Origin: Pirellula sp.
Lineage (GTDB): Bacteria > Planctomycetota > Planctomycetia > Pirellulales > Lacipirellulaceae
Assembly: GCA_013822725.1 (NCBI GenBank)
Contig: PNKX01000017.1
Span: forward strand, 1-64,000
Length of the DNA stretch: 64,000 bases
Reading direction: 5' to 3'
In this document: one piece after another, positions 46,041 through 54,765 of the stretch
Layout of the letters: each line of letters opens with the position of its first letter
Numbering within the stretch: position 1 is the stretch's first letter
Notes under the pieces: model-generated
The model's database searches: none
What the model was told of the DNA's origin: nothing
What the model saw: only the letters and a program-made list of their open reading frames with translations
Translations under genes and position numbers: made by a program

Positions 46041-46716
46041 TGACGCACTCCTTCGCAACGCTTGAGGCAAAGACATGTGATAACGCTCTGGTCAAGTATC
46101 AACAATCGCCGCCGCGCCCGCAATCAATTCCAATGCACTCCTTCTACTCTGCCTCTCCAGATCGCGTAGTTACGGTGCGTCAAACGCGTCAATCGTCGCG
46201 GCGCCGCGTCAACCCCCAACTTTCAGCCACCCATCCCGACCAATAAATCCGCAAACGACCCTACAGATTTTGGCCGCGCGGTTCGCTAGGTTGGATCGTA
46301 CGTCGCACTCCGCAGGTCGGGCTTTCACCCGACAGAAGCGCCGCCACGGCATCCAATTTCCAACGATGTTTCATCGGACTGAACGTTCAATCTACAAGGC
46401 GACGGCAGCGACGGCGCGCGAGCGCAACAAGAGCCGACGCTTAACCGCAGGGAGATCAGTCGTGTCGCCAAAAATGCGTTTCGCGACACCAGGCGACAGC
46501 ACGCGACAAACCACCGCCGCGGGCTTTCAGTCCGACAGAGGCGCCGCAACGGCGACCGACGAGGCGACAAAGACGACAGCAGCGACAACGCGCAACCTTA
46601 ACAACAACCAAGACTTAGCCGCAGCGAGGCTCTTGATGTCGCCAATAATGCAACTCGCGACACAACGCGACAGCACACGACAACAGGGCGTCGTCCCTGC
46701 GTCGCCGACCGGCGAC
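46041..46716. other. intergenic region with a diverged tandem duplication
   Basis: 676 nt without a supported gene. It contains two related blocks, 46320-46510 and 46522-46686. It is rich in GCGACA-type motifs and low in T on the plus strand. The long plus-strand frame crossing this region is antisense to the next genes and is not called. Confidence 0.6.
46320..46686. repeat. diverged tandem duplication with CGACA-rich motifs
   Basis: Copy 1 (46320-46510) starts GGCTTTCACCCGACAGAAGC and copy 2 (46522-46686) starts GGCTTTCAGTCCGACAGAGG. Both later contain TTAACCGCAG/TTAGCCGCAG, GTGTCGCCA/GATGTCGCCA and a run such as GCGACAGCAC. Copy 1 carries about 36 extra bases. Ten CGACA units occur in 46480-46690. 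Confidence 0.7.
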
Positions 46717-47937
46717 TCAGTTGAACCAGACGGCAAACATCCCCAACTGTCCGCCGAACACGCGCTGCACGCGGTTCCACATTACTGGGCTCGTCGATGG
46801 ACCCTCTTCCAGATAAGGAACCGCCGCGCTGCCTTGGATCCACAACACCAGATCAAACGTCTGCGGTTCGAAGAAGACCCGCTTGAGGTTCAGGTCGCGA
46901 TTGTCGCCAGGACGCCAGTAAGGGATCAGCTTTTCGCCCTGCAAGATCGCCTCGCCTTCGTCGAGCACGGCCTGCCACTCGCCGATCATCTCGCGCGAGA
47001 CCGTGACTCCCGGGATGGCGCAATTCTGCTGGTTGGAGTTGGGGATCCACTCGCGGTCGTCGTCGGTCTCCGCCTTAATGGCCGCCCAACTCAGCCGGCT
47101 CTGAGCGATGACTTCCAGCAGGTGAGCATGCGACGCCTTCATCCGCTCCACGTCACTCACCGGCAGTTGGATCATGTGAATGAACGCAATCGCATCGGCG
47201 ATCGAATCCCACCAATCGTCCCCCTTCGCGAGGACGACCGGATACTTCACCTGCGCCGTGGGAAAGAAAAACTGGGCGGTGCGGTCATGGAGGTTCTGCG
47301 TGTCGTGCGCAAGGAAGAACTCGCAGAACGCCTGCAGCAAATGACAATAACCGCGCAGCCAGTGGACGTCGCCCGCGTCGAACGCGATGACGAACCCCTG
47401 GGCCTCCTCCTCGCCGATCGGCGCCCCCATCGTTTGTCCGAAGATGCCCCAGAACGACTCCGATTCGTCGGCCGTCCCGTCGCCGTTGACGTCGATCCGA
47501 TACGTCCCAATCGCCAGCGGCAGTTTGACGTCGGCCGACTTGATCGGGGCCAGCGTCGCTTCAGCCTCGGCGAGCTGTGCGGCGAAGTCGCTCACGAGCT
47601 TGCGAAAGTCGGCGTTCGTCAGCGGCGTCGGCTGCGGGTTTTCCGGGATCGGCAACCGAATCATCGGCAAGCTCGTCCGCCACTCGGGGTCGAGCCCGTA
47701 ACGATAAAAACCCTGCACAAGTCCTTCGAAGGCTCGCAACGCCTGGACCGTCCCGAGGGCGAACCGCGCGTTGTCGTCCTTCGGATCAGCGGCGACGGCT
47801 CCTGCAAGCTGCTTCTCCGCCTCAGCCCACTTCCCGGCGACAAGCAACGGCTCGAACGAGGAAACCTCAATCGCCTTCACCGACGACGCCACCAGAGCCA
47901 TCACGGCGAGAACACCCAACAACACGCGCAGCTTCAT
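46717..47937 (-). CDS. secreted protein of unknown function
   Basis: A 406-residue protein with a signal peptide (MKLRVLLGVLAVMALVASSV, cleavage near VKA). Residues 25-65 read like one TPR-type repeat (LLVAGKWAEAEKQLAGAVAA, DPKDDNARFALG). A calcium-loop-like DVNGDGTADE lies near residue 150. The rest is a helical and Trp-rich domain (HWLRGYCHLLQAFCEFFLAH; WWDSIADAIAFIHM) with no named family. It ends FGGQLGMFAVWFN. It precedes an unrelated Ala/Pro-rich gene on the same strand. Function unknown. Confidence 0.78.
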   Translation of the reverse strand: MKLRVLLGVLAVMALVASSVKAIEVSSFEPLLVAGKWAEAEKQLAGAVAADPKDDNARFALGTVQALRAFEGLVQGFYRYGLDPEWRTSLPMIRLPIPENPQPTPLTNADFRKLVSDFAAQLAEAEATLAPIKSADVKLPLAIGTYRIDVNGDGTADESESFWGIFGQTMGAPIGEEEAQGFVIAFDAGDVHWLRGYCHLLQAFCEFFLAHDTQNLHDRTAQFFFPTAQVKYPVVLAKGDDWWDSIADAIAFIHMIQLPVSDVERMKASHAHLLEVIAQSRLSWAAIKAETDDDREWIPNSNQQNCAIPGVTVSREMIGEWQAVLDEGEAILQGEKLIPYWRPGDNRDLNLKRVFFEPQTFDLVLWIQGSAAVPYLEEGPSTSPVMWNRVQRVFGGQLGMFAVWFN

Positions 47938-47956
47938 TGCAGTTCTCTCAATAGCA

Positions 47957-47984
47957 GCCGCGGGTCAACGACCCGCCGGAGCGA
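47957..47984. repeat. CCGCGGGTCAACGACCCGCCGGAG repeat, second copy
   Basis: Matches 44116-44143 except for one base (GCAGGTCAACGACCCGCC there, GCGGGTCAACGACCCGCC here). It forms a short hairpin GCGGGTC-AAC-GACCCGC. It lies upstream of the 406-residue protein gene. Confidence 0.7.
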
Positions 47985-48006
47985 ATCAACACAAACGTCG
48001 CCGGCA

Positions 48007-48639
48007 TCACCCAGCACGATTCGCATCATGCTCGCGGCAGTACGCAATCATCTGGTCGATTGTCATCGTCGACTTGTCGACCGGCCGGATCTTTCCATCG
48101 GCGGCAGCCGGCTTCGGCGCAGCGGGGGCGGGCTTGGGCTTCTCCGCCTTCGGTTCCGCCGGCGTCGCGGCGGCGGCCGGTTTGGCGCCAGCGCGAGCGG
48201 CGGACAAGATATCGGCCACCGATTGCTTCCCCCCGCCGCTTGCCGGCTTAGCGGGTGCAGCAGCGCCCGCCGCCTTTTGCGCCCCTTGCTGGCGAGCCAT
48301 CTCCAGCGGCGAGAGCTTCTTCCCGCCAGCGGCGGCGGCAGCCGGCTTCGCGGCAGCAGGGGCAGCAGGGGCGACGGCCCGTTTGGCTTCGGCCTTCGCC
48401 TTCGACTCTTCGGTCGGCTTGTCGACGACGGTCAGGGCGGTCAAATCGATGTCGAACCAACCGATGTTCAGGTGGTAGTCGAGGAACTCCACCAGCGCCC
48501 GGCCGCTCATGTTGACGGTCTTCACCTGACCGACGTAATGCTCGAATCGAGCCAACTCCGGCCGGCCCGGATCGACCACGACATACTTGTCGGTGTACTG
48601 CTGCTTGAGCGCTTCGACAGATTCGGTGAACGTCAGCAT
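48007..48639 (-). CDS. hypothetical protein with Ala/Pro/Lys-rich linker
   Basis: A 210-residue protein. The N-terminal 75 residues form a compact domain: MLTFTESVEALKQQYTDKYV, VDPGRPELARFEHYVGQVKT, NMSGRALVEFLDYHLNIGWF. A long Ala/Pro/Lys/Gly linker follows (about 80-185). The C-terminus DKSTMTIDQMIAYCREHDAN forms a short helix. The N-terminal domain looks like a conserved planctomycete unit, but no family can be named. It lies upstream of the 406-residue protein gene in the same direction (about 70 nt apart), so the two may share a transcript. Confidence 0.72.
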   Translation of the reverse strand: MLTFTESVEALKQQYTDKYVVVDPGRPELARFEHYVGQVKTVNMSGRALVEFLDYHLNIGWFDIDLTALTVVDKPTEESKAKAEAKRAVAPAAPAAAKPAAAAAGGKKLSPLEMARQQGAQKAAGAAAPAKPASGGGKQSVADILSAARAGAKPAAAATPAEPKAEKPKPAPAAPKPAAADGKIRPVDKSTMTIDQMIAYCREHDANRAG

Positions 48640-49069
48640 CCGCTTGCTCCGCAAGACCAAGTGACCGCCACGGCGACGAAAGAAAAGACCCGGCAGCCGT
48701 CGCCCGGCGGCAGGTCATCGATTCTCCCCGAAACGGGCCCGCCGTTCAAGCGAACCACGCCATCAGGGAAAAGACAAAGCCCGCGAATCACGCGAATAAG
48801 AACGAAGACTGGACAGGATCACAGGATCGCAACGGATCGACCGGATGGGGAAAACAAAAATTCAATCCTGTTGATCCCCCCGTATCCTGTAATCCTGTCC
48901 AGCTTCATTCGCGCCGATTCGCGTGTTTCGCGGGCTGCTCCTCGTTTTTTTTGATGCTTGGAAGTTCATTGCCCCCAGCAGCCCTCCCACTCATAATCGG
49001 CCCCAGCCGCGGGAACGCGGGTTACTCCACCAGGCAAAGCATTCACCACGCAATTCACGAGGAATCGAC
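48640..49069. other. intergenic region with a giant inverted repeat
   Basis: 430 nt between divergent genes, dominated by the 157-nt inverted repeat at 48779-48935. Nothing else is recognised apart from the ribosome-binding site (ACGAGGAA) ahead of the DUF1080 gene. Confidence 0.6.
48779..48935. repeat. giant 157-nt inverted repeat
   Basis: Nested arms pair in order: GCCCGCGAATCACGCGAAT with its partner near 48915-48935; GGACAGGAT with ATCCTGTCC; ACAGGAT with ATCCTGT; and GGATGGGG with CCCCC(CG)TATCC. Loop near 48850-48870. The outer arm sequence is shared with the repeat at 11783-11875. Confidence 0.88.
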
Positions 49070-49861
49070 ATGATCAAGCAAGTCTCAGCCGTTGGGGCGC
49101 TGCTCCTCTCGCTCGCGGCGTCAACGAGCCACGCCGAGGAATACCTCACCGGTATCGAGTGGCAGGAACCGCCGATCGTCACCCCCGGCGAGAAGCCGAG
49201 CGACGCCCCGTCCGACGCCGTCGTCCTCTTCGACGGCAAGGACCTCTCCGCCTGGAAGGGCGCCGAGGGCTGGAAGCTCGAAGACGGCGCCATGGTCGTC
49301 GGCAAAGAAATGATCGAATCGAAAGACGCCTTCGGCGATTGCCAGCTCCACATCGAATGGTCGGCGCCGACGCCCGCCGTCGGCGAGAGCCAAGGCCGAG
49401 GCAACAGCGGCGTCTTCTTCGGCCCCTACGAACTGCAGGTGCTCGACTCCTACGACAACAAGACCTACTACGACGGCCAGGCCGCCTCGATTTACAAGCA
49501 AGCCCCGCCGCTGGCCAACGCCATGAAGGCCCCCGGCGACTGGAACGTCTACGACATCGCCTGGACGGCGCCGCGGTTCAAGACAGACGGCTCGCTCGAA
49601 TCGCCCGCCTACATCACCGTCTTCCACAACGGCGTCCTCGTGCAGAACCACTTCGAGCTCCTCGGCAACACGCCCTTCAGCGACCCGCCGAGCTACAACA
49701 AGCACGACGTGAAGCAACCGATCCGCCTGCAAGACCACGGCAACCCGGTGAAGTTCCGCAACATCTGGGTTCGCGAGACAAAGCCGGCCGTTGGCAAGCG
49801 GACGCGCGAGCCGTTCCGCCGGGATGGCGATAAGGAGACGCCGATCACGGCGGCGAAGTGA
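49070..49861 (+). CDS. DUF1080 (3-keto-disaccharide hydrolase-like) secreted protein
   Basis: A 263-residue protein with a signal peptide (MIKQVSAVGALLLSLAAS, cleavage near SHAEE). The DUF1080 (concanavalin-like beta-sandwich) domain begins at about residue 45 with VVLFDGKDLSAWKG and continues GWKLEDGAMVVG and FGDCQLHIEWSAP. It then runs through RGNSGVFFGPYELQVLDSYD and PIRLQDHGNPVKFRNIWVRE. These are typical planctomycete exported proteins linked with sugar breakdown. An active-site assignment is not possible here. The start follows a good ribosome-binding site (GAGGAA). The divergent 210-residue gene lies on the other side of the giant inverted repeat. Confidence 0.9.
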   Translation: MIKQVSAVGALLLSLAASTSHAEEYLTGIEWQEPPIVTPGEKPSDAPSDAVVLFDGKDLSAWKGAEGWKLEDGAMVVGKEMIESKDAFGDCQLHIEWSAPTPAVGESQGRGNSGVFFGPYELQVLDSYDNKTYYDGQAASIYKQAPPLANAMKAPGDWNVYDIAWTAPRFKTDGSLESPAYITVFHNGVLVQNHFELLGNTPFSDPPSYNKHDVKQPIRLQDHGNPVKFRNIWVRETKPAVGKRTREPFRRDGDKETPITAAK

Positions 49862-49894
49862 GAGGATCGAACGATGTCCGGCCGCAACGGTCGA

Positions 49895-50461
49895 TCAACC
49901 AATCAGCTCAATGGCGTAGCGCCAACGCACGGTCGTTGGCGCTACGTCGGCGGGCATGATCTCGCGAACGATCGCGATCTGGTCGCCGATCTCCTCGATC
50001 CGCGGCAAGGCCGATTGATCGCTCAGCTGAAGCAGTTCCACACGAAACCGCCCGGCGCGTACCGCTTCAGCGATCCGCGCATACCGGCTCACGATCCGCA
50101 TGAGCCCATCCCGTTTGATTCGACACGCCGCGTCGAAGATCAAGCGGGGAGTCTTCGCATCGGCGTCGGGCTCCACAATTAGCGACCAGTGGTTCGCCCC
50201 CGACATACCAACTAGCGCAGCTAACTGCCCCTCTCGATCGGCCAGCGGCTGCACATGCACCGACTGCAGCGCTGGCGCTTCGGGCGAATCCTCGTCAGCC
50301 GTTAATTCAAGCGTGCGAACAAGCACCACTTCGCCGCCGTCTGCGTCTACGGCCAGCACGCGATGCCCATAGCGATCGCCCTGCTGGAGAAACTCCACCC
50401 GCAACCGACGCCCGTCGACGGCGTGAGATTCAATCTGCGCGATTGGCGACTTCTCTTCCAT
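49895..50461 (-). CDS. hypothetical protein
   Basis: A 188-residue protein starting MEEKSPIAQIESHAVDGRRL. It has two similar beta-rich halves of about 85 residues. The first contains LRVEFLQQGDRYGHRVLAVD and the second FRVELLQLSDQSALPRIEEI. Both begin with an R-x-E-L/F-L-Q phrase, so an internal duplication is possible. No family is recognised. It is convergent with the DUF1080 gene and lies downstream of prfB. Confidence 0.6.
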   Translation of the reverse strand: MEEKSPIAQIESHAVDGRRLRVEFLQQGDRYGHRVLAVDADGGEVVLVRTLELTADEDSPEAPALQSVHVQPLADREGQLAALVGMSGANHWSLIVEPDADAKTPRLIFDAACRIKRDGLMRIVSRYARIAEAVRAGRFRVELLQLSDQSALPRIEEIGDQIAIVREIMPADVAPTTVRWRYAIELIG

Positions 50462-50475
50462 GGTCAGCTAAGAAG

Positions 50476-50552
50476 TCTCTCGCAGAGGCGCAGAGGATGT
50501 AGCTACTGACTTCTCTCGTATTTACTCTGCGCCTTTGCGCCTCTGCGAGAGA
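50476..50552. repeat. TCTCTCGCAGAGGCGCAGAG hairpin
   Basis: Arms TCTCTCGCAGAGGCGCAGAG (50476-50495) and the matching sequence ending CTCTGCGAGAGA (50525-50552), loop about 30 nt. A half copy occurs near 16353-16380 (TCTCTCGCAGAGGCGCGGAG). It lies downstream of prfB. Confidence 0.85.
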
Positions 50553-50575
50553 TCCGTATTCACGAAGGTCAAGGA

Positions 50576-51695
50576 TCAATCGTCATCCTCTTCCACCGGC
50601 TGCCCAGCGCGCCAGCGGAGCACCGCGTCGAGGAACCCCTGAATATCGCCATCCATCACGGCGTGGAAGTTCCCCTGACCATACTTCGTCCGGGCATCCT
50701 TCACCCGCTGATCGGGATGGAGGAAGTAGTTACGAATCTGCGAGCCAAAACCCGTCTTCGCCTGTTGCTGGTACTTCGCCGCTTCGGCCGCTTCGCGCTT
50801 CTCTTCTTCCATCCGCGCCATGCGGGCCCGCAGCATCTTCCACGCGGTCGCGCGGTTCTTGTGCTGCGAGCGTTCGCTCTGGCACTGGACGACGATGCCC
50901 GTCGGGAAGTGGGTCAGCCGAATGGCGCTAGAAGTCTTATTAACGTGCTGCCCGCCGGCGCCGCTCGCGCGGAACGTATCTTCGCGGATGTCATTCGGGT
51001 CGATTTCGATCTCGACCGAGTCGGAGATCTCCGGCGACACGTCGACCGCGGCGAAGCTCGTTTGCCGTTTGCCTTCGCTGTTGAAGGGGCTGATCCGCAC
51101 CAGGCGGTGCATACCCGTTTCGCCCCTGAGATAGCCGTAGGCCATCGGCCCGCGGATAGCGACCGAGGCGTGGTTAATGCCCGCCTCTTCATTGTCATGG
51201 CGGTCGATCAGTTCGACCGAGTAGTCGTTCTTCTCCGCCCACATGAGGTACATGCGCAGCAGCATCTCGGCCCAGTCGTTGGCGTCGGTGCCGCCGTCGC
51301 GGGCGTTGATCGTGAGAATCGCTCCCGCGGCGTCGTAGCGGCCGTTGAGAAGCGCCTTTAGCTTGAGATCTTCGAGCAACGCCTCGATCCGCTCGATCTC
51401 CGGCGGCACCTCCGCGGCAAACGACTCGTCCTCCTCGGCCATCTCGATCATCGCAGCGAGGTCGTCGCTCGACTTGAGCGCCTCGTCGAGCGGTTTGACG
51501 ATGCCGATCAGCCCCTTGCGCTCGGCGACGCGCTCCTGAGCCTTCTCCTGGTTGTCCCAGAAACTGGCGTCCGCCATCTCGCCGTCGATTTCAGTGATGC
51601 GCGACTGCTTCGTCGCACAGTCAAAGAGAGTCCCGCAGCTGGACAATCGTCTGGCGGATCGCTTCGGCGCGGTCGTACCACTGGCTGTCCAACAT
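50576..51695 (-). CDS. prfB: peptide chain release factor 2 with programmed +1 frameshift
   Basis: RF2 recognises UGA and UAA and triggers peptide release. Translation starts at ATG 51695 (MLDSQWYDRAEAIRQTIVQL) and meets an in-frame TGA at 51623-51621, after 24 codons. A +1 shift at CTT TGA C continues with DCATKQSRITEIDGEM. The joined product is 372 residues, close to the family's 365. The GGQ motif (GAGGQHVNK) is at about 247-249, and SPF (ISPFNSEG), the stop-codon reader of RF2, is present. The frameshift gives autoregulation: high RF2 favours termination. mnmA is divergent, 94 nt away. Confidence 0.96.
51620..51626 (-). promoter_or_regulatory. RF2 programmed frameshift site CTTTGAC
   Basis: Minus-strand CTT TGA C at 51626-51620, the same slippery site as in other bacterial prfB genes, preceded by a G-rich stretch (CTGCGGGACT) that may act as an internal Shine-Dalgarno. 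The zero-frame reading before it ends at the TGA. Confidence 0.96.
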
Positions 51696-51789
51696 TGTTG
51701 CGAGACCTCGAGAGAGGGCGGAAACGGGGTGAGAGCCCGCCATTCTACGGCACGTCGACGCAGGGCACGAGGGGGCCTAGACTTGGTGT

Positions 51790-52932
51790 ATGGCACGCGT
51801 GGTTCTGGCAATGTCCGGAGGAGTCGATTCGAGCGTCGCGGCCCATCTGCTGTTGGAGCAGGGGCACGAGGTGATCGGCGTCTTCATGCGCCACGGGCAG
51901 GCTTCGCCGGTCGCGTGTGCGGTCGACGAACCTCAAGCGGGTCGACTCGCGGCGACGTTGCCCGTCGTCAATCGGCTCGATCACAAGCAAGGCTGCTGCA
52001 CCGCCTCCGACGCCGAGGACGCCCGCCGCGTCGCTGATCGCCTCGCGATTCCATTTTACGCATTGAACCTCGACGCCGAGTTCACGCGGATCATCGACTA
52101 CTTCGTCGACGAGTACGCCGCCGGCCGCACGCCGAATCCCTGCGTCCAGTGCAACAACTGGATCAAGTTCGGCAAGCTGTTCGACTACGCCGACAGCGTC
52201 GACGCCGAGTTCGTAGCCACCGGGCACTACGCCCGGATGGCAACCGCTGCGAATGGCGAGGCGACGCTCCTCCGCGGACGGGACGATTCGAAAGACCAGT
52301 CGTACGTCTTGTTCGGGATTAAGCAGCGATTCCTCTCGCGGATGCTCTTGCCGGTGGGGGACTACGAGAAGTCTGAGATCCGTCGGCTCGCCGCGGGCGT
52401 GGGGCTGAACGTCGCGACGAAGAAGGACAGCCAAGAGATCTGCTTCGTCACGCAGGGCCATTACCATGAGTTCATCAAGGATCGTCAGGCGCGACGCGGT
52501 GACCTTGTCGCTGGCGAGACGAGCGGCGGCGAGTTCGTCCTCACTTCGGGCGAAGTCGTCGGACAGCATGATGGCATTGAGGGCTTTACGATCGGCCAAC
52601 GCAAGGGACTAGGCATCGCCTTCGGCGACCGCAAGTTCGTCGTGCGGATCGAACCCGAGACGCGCCGCGTGGTGCTCGGCGATCGTGAGGAACTTGGCCG
52701 CAGCGAGTTGACCGCGAAGGACTGTAACTGGTTGATCGACCCGACGATGCTACCGGCGCGTGGCTTGGCACAGATTCGCTACAACGCGACGCCGGCTTGG
52801 GCGGAGTTTGATCTCGACGCCGACGGACGACTGCATGTGCAATTCGATGAGCCCCGCTACGGCGTGGCGCCAGGGCAGGCGGTCGTTTGCTACGACGGCG
52901 AGCGCGTCCTCGGCGGCGGTTGGATTGAGTGA
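51790..52932 (+). CDS. mnmA: tRNA-specific 2-thiouridylase MnmA
   Basis: A 380-residue enzyme that puts sulfur on the wobble uridine 34 of tRNA-Lys, -Glu and -Gln. The PP-loop SGGVDSS is at 9-15. The first catalytic cysteine is Cys118 in NPCVQCN and the second is Cys218 in SQEICFV. The GRDDSKDQSYVLFGIKQ and GQHDGIEGFTIGQRKGLGIA segments follow. The C-terminal beta-barrel domain ends with the RYGVAPGQAVVCYDGERVLG motif. Start and length are normal. Confidence 0.96.
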   Translation: MARVVLAMSGGVDSSVAAHLLLEQGHEVIGVFMRHGQASPVACAVDEPQAGRLAATLPVVNRLDHKQGCCTASDAEDARRVADRLAIPFYALNLDAEFTRIIDYFVDEYAAGRTPNPCVQCNNWIKFGKLFDYADSVDAEFVATGHYARMATAANGEATLLRGRDDSKDQSYVLFGIKQRFLSRMLLPVGDYEKSEIRRLAAGVGLNVATKKDSQEICFVTQGHYHEFIKDRQARRGDLVAGETSGGEFVLTSGEVVGQHDGIEGFTIGQRKGLGIAFGDRKFVVRIEPETRRVVLGDREELGRSELTAKDCNWLIDPTMLPARGLAQIRYNATPAWAEFDLDADGRLHVQFDEPRYGVAPGQAVVCYDGERVLGGGWIE

Positions 52933-52939
52933 GGGGAGG

Positions 52940-53014
52940 TGAGTAGGTGCTTCAGCGAGTAAGTGAATGACAAGCGTAACCACTCACTTATTCACCTAAA
53001 CACCTACATACTCA
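52940..53014. repeat. AT-rich inverted repeat between convergent genes
   Basis: TGAGTAGGTG with CACCTACATACTCA and GAGTAAGTGAATG with CACTTATTCACC pair in nested fashion. It ends inside the 3' end of the 317-residue membrane protein gene, whose last codons (MSM and stop) are in the repeat. Confidence 0.7.
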
Positions 53015-53957
53015 TATACGGGTTCGCATCCGCTTCTTTTTGCTGCTGTCGTTGGCTCTCCACGAACTTGTAAGCGGCGTGACCGAACACAAGCGCCAAC
53101 GGGATCAAGCAGACGCTGCAGCGGAGTGCGATGCGGCCACGGGCGTTGAGCCCGATCCTATTGGGCAGATAAGCCGCAGAGAGCGTGATCGACGCCCAGA
53201 GCCCAGCCGCATGCCATGGCTGCAGCTGCGAGTAATGCGTCGCCAGCAGCAACAGCGAACCGGCTAAGAGGATGATCGGTCCCGCGGCGGCTTCGGGACC
53301 AGCTTTCACGCGCCAGAGCCAACCCGCGACAAAGCAGCCCCCGACTGAGGCGGCGAGCACGCCTATCGCCTGGGCGTAGACAAACGAACCGCTCATGCCG
53401 GCGACGGCGGCGGTGCAGCTGAGAACGATCGCCGCCAGCAGTCCGCGCGTACGCGGCTGGTCCGTTGGATCATTTGCTTCCCACAACCGCCACGCCAGTA
53501 GGATGGCGAACGCGACAACGCCGATCACCGCCACCGCTTCGCCTACTCCCCAGGCCTCTTTCGCAAAGCCAGTGGCACGAATCTCGGCACTTGGCAGATA
53601 CTTGCCGCCCCACATCAGCCAGAGCGGGGCGACGACGGCGAGCGCAACGCTCAGCAGCCAACGCCACTGGCGACGCTCGCCCAGCAGCGCCGCGGCGATC
53701 GCCGGCGTCATGGCGGCGACGCCGATCATCCAAGTCCATTGATGAGCGTCGTGCGGCGCTCCCATTTGCTTCAAGGCGGCCACGACTCCCACGCCGCCCG
53801 CCTCGACGGCGATCGTCCCGCCGAAGTAGCCTGCCAGTACGCCGGCCGACCAAGCTACGCTTGCGCGGCGTGAAAAAAACCAAGCAAGCGAGAACGCCGC
53901 GAGCGCGACAAGCATCGGCGCGATGCCGCCGAGTAGGAAATCTTTGGGACCGAGCAT
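53004..53957 (-). CDS. polytopic membrane protein of unknown function
   Basis: A 317-residue protein beginning MLGPKDFLLGGIAPMLVALA with about nine to ten hydrophobic segments spread evenly, and a short basic C-terminal end. Ala, Gly, Leu and Trp are abundant; charged loops are short. No transporter or enzyme motif was recognised. An upstream TTG at 53978 would add seven residues. Its last codons lie in the inverted repeat shared with mnmA's 3' end. Confidence 0.72.
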   Translation of the reverse strand: MLGPKDFLLGGIAPMLVALAAFSLAWFFSRRASVAWSAGVLAGYFGGTIAVEAGGVGVVAALKQMGAPHDAHQWTWMIGVAAMTPAIAAALLGERRQWRWLLSVALAVVAPLWLMWGGKYLPSAEIRATGFAKEAWGVGEAVAVIGVVAFAILLAWRLWEANDPTDQPRTRGLLAAIVLSCTAAVAGMSGSFVYAQAIGVLAASVGGCFVAGWLWRVKAGPEAAAGPIILLAGSLLLLATHYSQLQPWHAAGLWASITLSAAYLPNRIGLNARGRIALRCSVCLIPLALVFGHAAYKFVESQRQQQKEADANPYMSM

Positions 53958-53986
53958 GATGGTGTTGCCGTGATGCAAGAAAACCG

Positions 53987-54014
53987 TAGGCCAGATCGGG
54001 CGATCTGGCCTACG
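53987..54014. repeat. short hairpin GTAGGCCAGATC
   Basis: Inverted repeat GTAGGCCAGATC-GGGC-GATCTGGCCTAC upstream of the 317-residue membrane protein gene. It recalls the other planctomycete intergenic palindromes but is a single copy here. Confidence 0.75.
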
Positions 54015-54032
54015 GCGAGCAAACTAACCATG

Positions 54033-54111
54033 AAAGCCACCGGCTCCGCCGGTGGACGAACTGACAGGCGAGCCACCATCCAGCTGCGTCCACCGGCGGA
54101 GCCGGTGGCTT
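54033..54111. repeat. nested-palindrome element with AGCCACCGGC ends
   Basis: Ends AAAGCCACCGGCTCCGCCGG and TCCACCGGCGGAGCCGGTGG are inverted repeats, each itself palindromic, around a centre containing ACTGACAGGCGAGCCACC. Same design as family A but with a different stem sequence. It lies between YceI and the membrane protein. Confidence 0.78.
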
Positions 54112-54177
54112 TTATTGCAGCTGTCTCGATGGCCGTTTGGCAGGGCTGTCGGGGTGAAAGCCCAACCTACGCCCGGC

Positions 54178-54765
54178 CTATTTACGGACGCCTTCGAAGC
54201 TGATGGTGACGGCCACTTCGTCGCCAATATGGGGGACCATCTTCGTCATGCCCCATTCGCTGCGGTTGAGCTTCGTCTGGCAGTTGAAACCGGTGCGAAA
54301 ATCCTGACCGGTCGGGCCAGGGCCTTCGCCGAGCTTCTGCAGGTTGAGCGTCACTGGCTTCGTCTCGCCATGCATCGTCAACTCGCCGCTCACGACATAG
54401 ACGGTCGTCTCGCCTTCCTTTTTGACGTCGACCTTATTGCTCTTGAAGCTGATCACCGGGAACTCGCCGGTGTTCAGGAAGTCGGGGCCGCGGAGGTGGT
54501 CGTCGCGCTTGGCGTCGTTCGTGTCGATGCTGGCCGCATCGATGGCGAGCGTGAACGAAGCCGAATCGGGCTTCGCCGGATCGAGCGTGAAGTCGCCGCT
54601 CACTTTGTTGAAGCGGCCGTAGGTGAAGCTGTAGCCGAGATGGCTAATGCCGAAAATCACCGAGGTGTGGGAGGGTTCGACGACGTACTCGTCGGCGCGG
54701 ATGGAGCTTTGGAGGGAAGCGAAGCCGAGCGCCAAGGCGAGGGCGAGCTTTGCGGTGCGGGACAT
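54178..54765 (-). CDS. YceI family periplasmic protein
   Basis: A 195-residue YceI, a lipocalin-like protein that binds polyisoprenoid lipids, with a signal peptide (MSRTAKLALALALGFASL, cleavage near RADEY). Family segments: EPSHTSVIFGISHLGYSFTY, GRFNKVSGDFTLDPAKPD, DDHLRGPDFLNTGEFPVISF, and GELTMHGETKPVTL. The ATG at 54765 is preceded by GGAGAGTCCC. It is divergent from the second FloA gene and separated by 274 nt. Confidence 0.93.
   Translation of the reverse strand: MSRTAKLALALALGFASLQSSIRADEYVVEPSHTSVIFGISHLGYSFTYGRFNKVSGDFTLDPAKPDSASFTLAIDAASIDTNDAKRDDHLRGPDFLNTGEFPVISFKSNKVDVKKEGETTVYVVSGELTMHGETKPVTLNLQKLGEGPGPTGQDFRTGFNCQTKLNRSEWGMTKMVPHIGDEVAVTISFEGVRK

Noticed and set aside
46270-48954. 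An 894-codon plus-strand open frame
   Set aside because: It is antisense to two supported minus-strand genes and crosses the tandem repeat and intergenic sequence; it has no protein-like domain or start context.
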